Source: Woeseia sp. (GTDB lineage: Bacteria; Pseudomonadota; Gammaproteobacteria; Steroidobacterales; Woeseiaceae). Taken from it: 5,579 bases of DNA. The position numbers and the translations under genes are program-made. Location: the NCBI GenBank assembly GCA_018701055.1, contig JABIUH010000167.1:1-5579 (forward strand). Direction: 5' to 3'. The stretch's first letter is position 1. Each line of letters opens with the position of its first letter. This document shows, piece after piece, positions 1 through 5,324 of the stretch. A model generated the notes under the pieces. That model worked only from the letters and a program-made list of their open reading frames with translations, was not told where the DNA came from and made no database searches.

Positions 1-125
1 ATGCTCCGACCGTCGCTACCGTGGATGCTCCGACCGTCGCTACCGTGGATGCTCCGACCGTCACTACCGTGGATGCTCCGACTATCGCTACCGTGGATGC
101 TCCGACTATCGCTACCGTGGATGCT
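1..125. repeat. 24-bp tandem repeat array, five copies plus a fragment
   Basis: The unit ATGCTCCGACCGTCGCTACC-GTGG (plus strand) is repeated head to tail at 1, 25, 49, 73 and 97, with a 5-bp remnant at 121. Units 1 and 2 are identical; unit 3 has one change (TCG to TCA); units 4 and 5 are identical to each other (GACCGT to GACTAT). The array continues beyond the left edge. The unit is a multiple of three, so copy-number slippage would add or remove whole octapeptides of the secreted protein without breaking its frame. Confidence 0.95.
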
Positions 126-212
126 GGCTAACGCCGGTGCACCGACCGCAAAGACACCGACTGCAATCACCAAAAGACCGCAATAGTGTGTTGCCCCTCG
201 TTGTTCGCTCAT
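1..212 (-). CDS. Secreted octapeptide-repeat protein, C-terminus beyond the left edge
   Basis: Reading the minus strand from ATG at 212 gives 70 codons without a stop before the window ends, so the gene is partial. Residues 1-29 form a clear Sec signal peptide: a short polar start (MSEQRGATHYC), a hydrophobic core from about 12 to 25 (GLLVIAVGVFAVGA) and an A-L-A cleavage site at 27-29. The mature protein begins at once with the octapeptide S-I-H-G-S-D-[S/G]-R, five full copies from residue 30 to 69 and the start of a sixth. Copies differ only by GAT-AGT versus GAC-GGT and AGC versus AGT. A Shine-Dalgarno-like GGAG lies 10 nt upstream. The gene starts 89 bp after the stop of the DUF6502 gene on the same strand, so co-transcription is possible. 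I do not recognise a family. It is likely exported to periplasm, surface or medium; His/Asp/Ser-rich repeats could bind metal or form a repetitive surface structure, but that is speculation. The total length is unknown. Confidence 0.72.
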   Translation of the reverse strand, partial: MSEQRGATHYCGLLVIAVGVFAVGAPALASIHGSDSRSIHGSDSRSIHGSDGRSIHGSDGRSIHGSDGRS

Positions 213-222
213 TTTTCGTATT

Positions 223-226
223 CTCC
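223..226 (-). promoter_or_regulatory. Ribosome binding site supporting the start at 212
   Basis: On the minus strand GGAG lies 10 nt before the ATG. It supports this start, which also gives a complete signal peptide. The surrounding 17 bp (220-236) match the coding 24-bp repeat at 15 of 17 positions. A perfect -35-like TTGACA lies further upstream at 274-279, but no good -10 follows at 16-18 bp, so a dedicated promoter is not established. Confidence 0.45.
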
Positions 227-264
227 GACTGTCGCTGACGACATTGCTTTCGTTCGTATCAACC

Positions 265-303
265 AGTGTGGGCTGTCAAGGTTCAAACCTCTAAACTCAC
301 ACT
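265..303. repeat. Nested inverted repeat at the end of the DUF6502 A gene
   Basis: Outer arms AGTGTG (265-270) and CACACT (298-303) enclose inner arms AGGTT (279-283) and AACCT (286-290), whose 2-nt spacer is too short for a full RNA hairpin. The right outer arm overlaps the TAG stop of the DUF6502 A gene. On the minus strand there is no U-run behind it, so it is not a standard terminator in that direction. On the plus strand CTTTTT follows at about 310. Its function is unknown; it may be chance or a weak transcriptional boundary. Confidence 0.3.
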
Positions 304-1195
304 AGCTGTTCTTTTTCGTCACTTCCTTTACCAAACCTTCGTCGGCAAGCACCGATTTGAAGGACCGATCGTCATCGTGCCCAGATAGATAGTGGTAAAT
401 CCCAATACCTGTGTGCACAACCTCATCGCCTCTTTCTTCGCTTGGCGCTGGAAGTCCCGCCAACCAATTGTCAATTTCTTCCAACAGTGCTTGGCATCTA
501 TCTCTTACGTATGCGTCAAACTTGGGCATGTCCTGTTTTCGAATGCCGTCATCCGCCATCACCAATCTTTCAAAACGCCCCTCTCCTTGGGCGGGCTTTA
601 ACATGTTGTGCTCAACCGTGTTCACAAAATTTCGAACTACTACTCCTGTTCTTTCAAAATTGTGTTCGCCTAACGCCTCCGGTATGTACTCACGTCTCAA
701 AACTCGAAACCAACCTGCATCCGTTTCTGTCACCGCCTCAACTCGCAGAAGCTCGTCGAGAATAGATCGAGGAGACATGTCGCCACTGTGCCGCCTAACT
801 AACTCAGAAATTGTCGGCTCGTTATCGATACTCGTTTCGTACTGAAGCTCCAACGGCATGCCGTATGGTCCAGTGAAATCCATGTCCGTATGCCATCCGA
901 CAAGTACCCGGCTCAATCGGCTATAGCGAGCCTTCGGCTCATACTTATCTTTTTGCGCTTCGTCAATTACCCGCTTAACTTCTTTACGAGTTAATCCTGT
1001 AATAACTGCAATTCGCGTCCGCGTCGTTTTCCGTCCCAGAACTTTGAAGTCTTTTAGAGCAACTTCGACATAGACCGCTTTCGCAACTTCCGAAAATTCA
1101 CCGTACGAAACTCCCTGCCGAAGCAATATTCGAACCAGCGGGCCCATCAGTGCGCGAAATGCCCTTAAAAGGGTCTGTCTTATTGATGCGCTCAT
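302..1195 (-). CDS. DUF6502 family protein, paralogue A, putative DNA-binding
   Basis: This 297-residue protein matches the pattern I know for DUF6502, an uncharacterised proteobacterial family: an N-terminal helix rich in R and L (SIRQTLLRAFRALMGPLVRI), then LLRQGVSYGEFSEVAKAVYV at 24-43 and the segment RIAVITGLTRKEVKRV at 61-76. That last segment has the spacing of a helix-turn-helix with its recognition helix. Further family marks are W101-H-T-D, the R-R-H-S-G-D-M-S-P-R stretch near 134-143, L-R-R near 166-168 and the G-I-G-I-Y strand at 263-267. No signal peptide, membrane segment or catalytic motif is visible, so it is probably cytoplasmic. ATG at 1195 is chosen because family similarity begins there. 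No Shine-Dalgarno precedes it. A sigma70-like promoter overlapped by an inverted repeat lies just upstream. It is a paralogue of the product at 2248-3096. A DNA-binding role is inferred from the HTH-like segment only. Confidence 0.85.
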   Translation of the reverse strand: MSASIRQTLLRAFRALMGPLVRILLRQGVSYGEFSEVAKAVYVEVALKDFKVLGRKTTRTRIAVITGLTRKEVKRVIDEAQKDKYEPKARYSRLSRVLVGWHTDMDFTGPYGMPLELQYETSIDNEPTISELVRRHSGDMSPRSILDELLRVEAVTETDAGWFRVLRREYIPEALGEHNFERTGVVVRNFVNTVEHNMLKPAQGEGRFERLVMADDGIRKQDMPKFDAYVRDRCQALLEEIDNWLAGLPAPSEERGDEVVHTGIGIYHYLSGHDDDRSFKSVLADEGLVKEVTKKNS

Positions 1196-1206
1196 TGGGC
1201 AACATA

Positions 1207-1243
1207 TTAGCTATAGACGGGAATTTATTCCCTAACTAGCTAA
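1207..1243. promoter_or_regulatory. Large inverted repeat over the DUF6502 A promoter, likely operator
   Basis: Outer arms TTAGCTA (1207-1213) and TAGCTAA (1237-1243) and inner arms GGGAAT (1219-1224) and ATTCCC (1227-1232) form one dyad centred on a TT spacer, with arms differing by one base in length between the matched blocks. The dyad covers the predicted spacer, -10 and start site of the minus-strand promoter, where a repressor would block polymerase. It also lies upstream of the plus-strand ORF at 1277, so it could control both directions. Autoregulation by the HTH-bearing DUF6502 protein is an inference. Confidence 0.6.
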
Positions 1244-1250
1244 CAGTCAA
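1222..1250 (-). promoter_or_regulatory. Sigma70-like promoter of DUF6502 paralogue A
   Basis: On the minus strand a -35 box TTGACT (1245-1250, 5/6 to consensus) and a -10 box TAAATT (1222-1227, 4/6) are separated by exactly 17 bp. The predicted start is near 1215, giving a leader of about 20 nt. A second possible -10 (TAATAT, 1204-1209) would place the start about 2 nt before the ATG but lacks a good -35. Confidence 0.6.
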
Positions 1251-1262
1251 CATTAAGTTAAG

Positions 1263-1268
1263 AGGAGG
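1263..1268 (+). promoter_or_regulatory. Strong Shine-Dalgarno of the 27-codon ORF
   Basis: AGGAGG within AAGAGGAGG, 8 nt before the ATG at 1277, is the best ribosome binding site in the window and nearly ideal in spacing. It is the main reason to believe the short ORF behind it is translated. Confidence 0.7.
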
Positions 1269-1276
1269 ACAAGATT

Positions 1277-1360
1277 ATGTCCATTAAATATCATGTAGTT
1301 AGGCCTAATAACTCGGATGAAAATAGGATCCAACTAATCTATGCGCAAGAAGACGGTTGA
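1277..1360 (+). CDS. Small ORF, 27 residues, unknown function
   Basis: ATG at 1277 opens 27 codons beginning MSIKYHVVRPNNSDENR and ending in ..YAQEDG before TGA at 1358-1360. Another six codons (DDAQID) lie in the same frame between this stop and a second TGA. It runs divergently from the DUF6502 A gene, with the dyad at 1207-1243 between them, and an intrinsic terminator begins 47 nt after its stop. A strong ribosome binding site and a terminator therefore frame it as a compact transcription unit. No plus-strand promoter is obvious. The peptide is soluble and polar, without a membrane segment. I do not recognise it. It may be a genuine small protein, a leader peptide, or the head of a longer gene truncated by the TGA. 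Confidence 0.5.
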   Translation: MSIKYHVVRPNNSDENRIQLIYAQEDG

Positions 1361-1407
1361 GATGACGCGCAAATAGACTGACTAATATCGTCTATAAGTA
1401 GAATTTA

Positions 1408-1441
1408 AACAATAGGTTGCTACCTATTGTTAATGTTTTTT
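1408..1441 (+). terminator. Intrinsic (Rho-independent) terminator, plus strand
   Basis: A perfect 10-bp stem, AACAATAGGT (1408-1417) with ACCTATTGTT (1422-1431), closes a TGCT loop and is followed by AATG and six Ts (1436-1441). The T-tract lies on the plus-strand side, so it ends transcription that passes through the 27-codon ORF. On the minus strand the stem is followed only by TTTAAATTC, a poor U-tract. The stem is AT-rich but uninterrupted. Confidence 0.8.
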
Positions 1442-1464
1442 ATTGATCTGGAGGATTTGGATTA

Positions 1465-1496
1465 ACGTCATAACATTGTTATTGCGTCGGTGACGT
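1465..1496. repeat. Nested palindrome downstream of the terminator
   Basis: Outer arms ACGTCA (1465-1470) and TGACGT (1491-1496) surround an inner perfect hairpin ATAAC-ATT-GTTAT (1470-1482); the two structures share the A at 1470. A GGAGGA (1451-1455 region) with no sensible start codon sits just before it. It could be an operator or a folded RNA leader for the reading frame that follows. No known element was recognised. Confidence 0.35.
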
Positions 1497-1542
1497 ACCA
1501 GAAATCAAACAAGAATGCGTTGACAAGGCGCATATTACTAAC

Positions 1543-1722
1543 ATGGAGCACGGATCTGCGCACTACATTTCGCAATGCAAAATTTCTGCGCAATTAGCCC
1601 AATTCGCTGTCACAAGAACGTACGTTGAGCGGATCTATGAGCAACCCAGTTTTATCATGCCGGTAGGAAAGGCAAGTCCAGTTCGACTCTCGATGAGCTT
1701 ACATTTAATTGTATTTAGCTGA
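1543..1722 (+). CDS. Possible short helix-turn-helix protein or remnant (59 residues)
   Basis: The frame is open from 1474; the first ATG is at 1543 and TGA is at 1720-1722. Residues 14-32 (ISAQLAQFAVTRTYVERIY) resemble a helix-turn-helix, and residues 35-49 (PSFIMPVGKASPVRL) resemble the P-x-F-P-x-P-V-x-(x)n-V-R-L wing of AlpA/excisionase-like regulators. In that group a Trp and an R-x-x-D-V-x-x-W helix normally follow; here the sequence continues SMSLHLIVFS and stops. No good ribosome binding site precedes the ATG. The end overlaps the tail of the DUF6502 pseudogene on the other strand by 8 bp. It may be a decayed regulator gene from a mobile element, or a chance open frame. This is pattern recognition only. 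Confidence 0.28.
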   Translation: MEHGSAHYISQCKISAQLAQFAVTRTYVERIYEQPSFIMPVGKASPVRLSMSLHLIVFS

Positions 1723-1888
1723 AGACAGTCGGCTCGGAGTCTCCAATTTCGAAATAAAACGATCCGATGCCGATCGTGCCCTCGTCATTTGACGCCGCGT
1801 CCTCATCATACAAAGTCTCATCTGCAGCAAAAAGATCGTCCACTCAATAGGAAAATTCAACCAAACGATCCGAAGAGATGTATTGCGA
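1715..1888 (-). pseudogene. C-terminal remnant of a third DUF6502 gene
   Basis: On the minus strand, one frame reads SSDRLVEFSY, then TGA (1844-1846), then VDDLFAADETLYDE and further to GIGSFYFE, ending at TAA (1715-1717). This aligns without gaps to the C-terminus of paralogue B (TSDRLAEFAES, IDDLFAAYETLYDE, GIGVFYFE). The stop falls on Ser236 of B, coded TCA there, so a single C-to-G change explains it. Upstream of about 1888-1910 similarity fades and the N-terminal two thirds, including the HTH region, are missing. The fragment is closer to paralogue B than to A. It is almost surely non-functional as a full DUF6502 protein. The exact left boundary of homology is uncertain. Confidence 0.8.
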
Positions 1889-1910
1889 TGCTCTATACCA
1901 GCGGTGAAGA

Positions 1911-2247
1911 AAATTTCCCATTGGAATTGACCGCACCAATACAGTTTGCTCACCAAGCTAATTTTTATAACGTGGACGCATTCAATATGATCGGCGCTGG
2001 TTCGCGCAAGAAAAACGCCGCGAAATCAGAGTATCAAAGCAGAAAAAGTTGGTATGACGTAGTTCACGTATCAGAGTTACGACCAAGAATGCGCACGAAC
2101 AAGAAAACGAGCGACCGAATTTGTCGTGTGGCTCTTTATACTGCTAAGCATTCTTGTTAGGAGAACCAACTAGCGCGAAAGCAATTTGGCACAAGTTGTA
2201 GGATCAACCATGGCTATGGCAAGTTTCAAAATTGTTCAGCAAGTTAA
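1911..2247. other. Stretch without a supported gene
   Basis: Between the DUF6502 remnant and the stop of paralogue B I see no convincing gene, RNA or terminator. The plus strand is open from 1789 to the stop at 2158-2160, and an ATG at 1987 would give 57 residues, strongly basic (MIGAGSRKKNAAKSEYQSRK..), but no proper ribosome binding site precedes it and no family is recognised. Short arms TTCGCG (2001-2006) and CGCGAA (2019-2024) form a weak inverted repeat without a U-tract. The missing part of the pseudogene could not be found here by eye. Confidence 0.6.
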
Positions 2248-3096
2248 TTATTGCTTACCGTGCATAAAGGCATTCGATTCTTTGCCGTCGTCCTCAAAAT
2301 AAAATACTCCGATGCCAATTGAACTATGTCCAGCGTCCGTCGATTCTTCATCGTATAGCGTTTCGTAAGCTGCGAATAAATCATCAATTGATTCTGCAAA
2401 TTCAGCGAGACGATCTGACGTAATCCTTTTTACCCGAGACCGGTCGCTGCCCCTAACTCTATTGCTATGCACCAATCGTTGGATCCACGCCTTATTACGA
2501 TTTTCCGGGTCAGAATTGTGACACCCTGTAATCGCAGCGGCATGTATTTGAAGAGCCAGAATACTGATAAGTCGGTCATTGTCAGCCAAGTTGGACACAT
2601 TTCTTTTTAATACTTTCAAATCGCCACTCGACAATTCTTCGATTGCAGCAATTCGCTTCAACTCAGTCCGCATTGCTCCTGGCGGAATATCTCCCCCGAA
2701 TTTGGTAACAAGTGAAGAAAAGCTATTTCCCAAACCATCAAAAGGCAAATCCTTAGGTCGATTATCCGACATCAGATAGTCGCTTTCGGTATACCATCGA
2801 TGCAAGATTTCGCTCATCGGCGTGGAACGAATTACAACCGTTTCTTCCCCCGCCTCACTTTTATCCCTTAATCTTCGAACCTCCTTGCGAGTCAAACCGG
2901 TCATTACTGCGACACGAGAAACATTGGTCGGACGTCCGCGCAACCCATAGTCTTTAGTCGCCACGTCAACGAATGCGGCTTTCGAAATTTCATTGAATTC
3001 GCGATGGCCGGCCCCCGCTCGAAGAAGAGCCCTCGCGATAGGCCGAAGGGCGATCAGCAGCGCATTGAGAATCTGACGTTGAATGGTGTCTTGCAT
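2248..3096 (-). CDS. DUF6502 family protein, paralogue B, putative DNA-binding
   Basis: This 282-residue protein is built like paralogue A: N-terminal helix IQRQILNALLIALRPIARAL, then LLRAGAGHREFNEISKAAFV at 24-43, an HTH-like segment RVAVMTGLTRKEVRRLR at 61-77, W101-Y-T-E-S, a G-G-D-I-P-P-G stretch at 134-140 and a C-terminal S-I-G-I-G-V-F-Y-F-E strand at 259-268. TGLTRKEV is identical in both paralogues, which marks it as the most conserved part. No signal peptide or transmembrane helix is evident. The frame extends upstream to a TTG at 3165, but that extension contains the likely -35 and -10 boxes and has no counterpart in A, so ATG at 3096 is chosen. No Shine-Dalgarno is present; the promoter position suggests a leaderless mRNA. 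It follows ligA by 181 bp on the same strand with its own promoter. Function is unknown; regulation of transcription is inferred from the HTH-like segment. Confidence 0.85.
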   Translation of the reverse strand: MQDTIQRQILNALLIALRPIARALLRAGAGHREFNEISKAAFVDVATKDYGLRGRPTNVSRVAVMTGLTRKEVRRLRDKSEAGEETVVIRSTPMSEILHRWYTESDYLMSDNRPKDLPFDGLGNSFSSLVTKFGGDIPPGAMRTELKRIAAIEELSSGDLKVLKRNVSNLADNDRLISILALQIHAAAITGCHNSDPENRNKAWIQRLVHSNRVRGSDRSRVKRITSDRLAEFAESIDDLFAAYETLYDEESTDAGHSSIGIGVFYFEDDGKESNAFMHGKQ

Positions 3097-3097
3097 G

Positions 3098-3134
3098 GGC
3101 GCGGAATATATTGATGCATAGGGATATTCGTCAA
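3098..3134 (-). promoter_or_regulatory. Promoter of DUF6502 paralogue B, probably leaderless
   Basis: On the minus strand a -35 TTGACG (3129-3134, 5/6) and a -10 TATATT (3105-3110, 5/6) are 18 bp apart. Counting seven bases from the -10 puts the transcription start at about 3098, only 0-3 nt before the ATG at 3096. This explains the lack of a ribosome binding site and excludes the upstream TTG start. The remaining DNA back to ligA (3135-3277) holds no convincing terminator; a short CACTTTTAAGTG palindrome there has no U-tract. Confidence 0.6.
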
Positions 3135-3277
3135 CGAAATAAGCAAGTTGGGAAAAATCGCCCAATTAATACCGCAGTTTTCGCCCATATACACCAATCA
3201 TTTTTCTGCCAATCAGCCACTTTTAAGTGTTGATTTCATTCATCTTTCTTGATCTAAGCCTCCCAAACGCTGCTTAA

Positions 3278-5308
3278 TCATTGATCTATAAGTAGCTTTT
3301 CGAGTCCACCTTCATCGAGTATTGCAACTTCGAGCTTCTGCGCACTTGTCAGTTTCGAACCAGATTTCTCACCTGCAACCAAAAAATCCGTTTTCTTGGA
3401 GACAGAACCGGTGACCTTCCCGCCTGCGGCCTGAATTCGATCTTTTGCCTCGTCCCTCGACATAGTCGGAAGGGTTCCCGTAAGGACAAAAACCTTGCCA
3501 GAGAGGTGGCCATCATCGGCAGCGGGCGCAGGATCAGCCTCGGGCCAGGAAACACCAGATTCGATTAATTTCTGAACGACATCTTGGTTATGTTGCTCCC
3601 CGAAAAAAGACAGAATTCGGGACGCAACCACCGGACCAACGTCTTGCACTGACTGCAGCCCTGCCTCGTCAGCGTCCATAACGTTCCTCAGCCTCCCGTA
3701 GTGCGTAGCAAGTGACGCAGCTGTCGCCTCCCCTACTTCACGGATGCCCAGGGCGTACAAGAAGCGTGATAGCGTTGTCTTCTTACTGGCGTCGATTGAA
3801 GCAAGTAAATTTATGGCCGATTTCTCACCCATCCGCTCCAAGCCCATCAATCCATCCTGATCCAGATCAAAGAGATCTGCTGGCGTTTTGACTCGGTTTA
3901 TATCCACCAACTGCTCAATCAGCTTGGCACCAAGGCCATCAATATCCAACGCTCGCCTAGAGACAAAATGCTTCAACGCCTCAACTCGCTGTGCAGCGCA
4001 AAACAGTCCCCCCGTGCATCGCGCAACTGCTTCGTCTTCCTCTCTGATGACAGCTGAACCACATTCAGGACATTGGGAGGGTATTTTTACAATTTTCGCG
4101 CCTATTGGGCGACGATCCGGAACGATCTTCACCACCTCGGGAATAACGTCACCTGCTCTGCGTACTATTACAGTGTCGCCAACACGGACATCTTTACGAT
4201 TGAGCTCATCCATGTTGTGCAAAGTTGCATTACTGACAGTCACACCGCCCACGAAGACCGGTGCTAACCGAGCAACCGGCGTCACCGCTCCCGTCCTACC
4301 CACTTGAAATTCAATGTCTCGGACGACCGTGAGCTCTTCCTGAGCGGGAAACTTGTGTGCGATCGCCCAGCGGGGCGCTCGAGACACGAACCCCAGCGTT
4401 TGCTGATAGTCCAGCCGATCTATCTTGTAAACGATGCCGTCAATTTCGTATGGCAGGTCATCCCGTTTAGCCCCGATATCGGCGTAAAACTCCAGGCAAC
4501 CGTCAATTCCCGAGACGACTTTTCGCTCCGGACAAACTTTCAAACCCCAATCCTGAAGTTTGCAAAGAATCTCGCTATGGCGATCCGGAACCGAGCCGCC
4601 GTCCACGACACCAACCGAATAAACGTAAATATCGAGCGGTCGTTCAGCCGTCAGCCTCGGATCAAGCTGGCGTAGGCTGCCTGCCGCCGCGTTACGCGGG
4701 TTTACGAATGTTTTCTCGTCATTTTTGGCGGCAGCTGCATTAAATGCTGCGAAACCGGCACGCGGCATAAACACCTCGCCCCGGACTTCCAGCGTCCGCG
4801 GAAACCCTTCGCCCATCAACTGGAGCGGCACCGCCAGTATCGTCCGAACATTATGAGTAATGTCCTCGCCGCTGTTGCCATCCCCGCGGGTCGCCCCTCG
4901 AACCAGCACGCCGTCCTCGTACAAGAGGCTAACGGCAGCACCATCAAGCTTCGGTTCGGCGGAATAACTCAATGCCGATTCGGCATCCAAACCAAGACGA
5001 TCTGTCACTCGCCGGTGAAAGTCTCGTAACTCATCTGCATTGAACGCATTGTCGAGTGACAACATGGGTAGTTGATGCGCAATTGTGCCGAACGCTTTTA
5101 TCGGCTTTGCGCCGACTCGTTGGGTTGGTGATTCTGCCGTTACCAGATCAGGATTATCGGCTTCAAGCTGTTGTAGCTCACGCACCAAACGATCGTACTC
5201 TGCGTCTGGAACATCTGGCTCATCAAGAACGTGATACTGATGATTGTGATGCCAGATTTGTTTTCGAAGTGAGGCGGATTTTTTTCTGTCTGCGGCGCTT
5301 GCACTCAT
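3278..5308 (-). CDS. ligA: NAD+-dependent DNA ligase LigA
   Basis: LigA seals single-strand nicks during replication (Okazaki fragments), repair and recombination, using NAD+ as AMP donor. The 676-residue product is full length (E. coli LigA has 671). Domains in order: NMN-binding Ia domain (about 1-75; YHVLDEPDVPDAEYDRL at 25-41); adenylation domain (about 76-322) with catalytic Lys120 in A-E-P-K-L-D-G, then R-G-D-G at 141-144, N-P-R-N-A-A-A-G-S-L at 203-212, the D-G-I-V-Y-K motif at 290-295 and H-K-F-P at 318-321; OB fold (about 325-405; TVSNATLHN); a zinc finger with Cys413, 416, 431 and 437; helix-hairpin-helix repeats (about 445-575); and a C-terminal BRCT domain (about 602-676). All key residues are present. 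ATG at 5308 is chosen because family similarity starts there; a 40-codon in-frame extension would lie inside zipA. It starts 16 nt after the zipA stop, so the two are co-transcribed; GAGGGG overlapping that stop lies 12 nt before the ATG and may serve as ribosome binding site. Confidence 0.98.
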   Translation of the reverse strand: MSASAADRKKSASLRKQIWHHNHQYHVLDEPDVPDAEYDRLVRELQQLEADNPDLVTAESPTQRVGAKPIKAFGTIAHQLPMLSLDNAFNADELRDFHRRVTDRLGLDAESALSYSAEPKLDGAAVSLLYEDGVLVRGATRGDGNSGEDITHNVRTILAVPLQLMGEGFPRTLEVRGEVFMPRAGFAAFNAAAAKNDEKTFVNPRNAAAGSLRQLDPRLTAERPLDIYVYSVGVVDGGSVPDRHSEILCKLQDWGLKVCPERKVVSGIDGCLEFYADIGAKRDDLPYEIDGIVYKIDRLDYQQTLGFVSRAPRWAIAHKFPAQEELTVVRDIEFQVGRTGAVTPVARLAPVFVGGVTVSNATLHNMDELNRKDVRVGDTVIVRRAGDVIPEVVKIVPDRRPIGAKIVKIPSQCPECGSAVIREEDEAVARCTGGLFCAAQRVEALKHFVSRRALDIDGLGAKLIEQLVDINRVKTPADLFDLDQDGLMGLERMGEKSAINLLASIDASKKTTLSRFLYALGIREVGEATAASLATHYGRLRNVMDADEAGLQSVQDVGPVVASRILSFFGEQHNQDVVQKLIESGVSWPEADPAPAADDGHLSGKVFVLTGTLPTMSRDEAKDRIQAAGGKVTGSVSKKTDFLVAGEKSGSKLTSAQKLEVAILDEGGLEKLLIDQ

Positions 5309-5324
5309 GATGCCTAACCGCCCC

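Noticed and set aside
1..125. CRISPR array
   Set aside because: The repeats are directly contiguous 24-mers without spacers and encode an in-frame octapeptide.
1..186. Plus-strand ORF with repeated MLRPSLPW, and the alternative plus-strand frame reading APTVATVD to a stop at 129-131
   Set aside because: Any 24-bp repeat keeps several frames open. The minus-strand frame has an ATG, a ribosome binding site and a full signal peptide with cleavage site leading into the repeats, which the plus-strand frames lack.
1705..1956. Minus-strand ORF of 83 codons over the DUF6502 remnant
   Set aside because: It is a shadow: a different minus-strand frame aligns with paralogue B across the same DNA.
1789..2160. 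Plus-strand ORF of 123 codons
   Set aside because: The first third is antisense to the DUF6502 remnant, no ribosome binding site precedes the start, and no family is recognised. The later part is mentioned only as an open frame.
3097..3165. N-terminal extension of DUF6502 B to a TTG at 3165
   Set aside because: It contains the predicted promoter boxes, has no counterpart in paralogue A, and the start would be a rare codon.
3166..3277. Terminator behind ligA
   Set aside because: The only palindrome (CACTTTTAAGTG) has a tiny loop and no U-tract on the minus strand.
3888..4675. Plus-strand ORFs inside ligA
   Set aside because: They are antisense to a fully conserved ligase coding sequence and show no recognisable domains.
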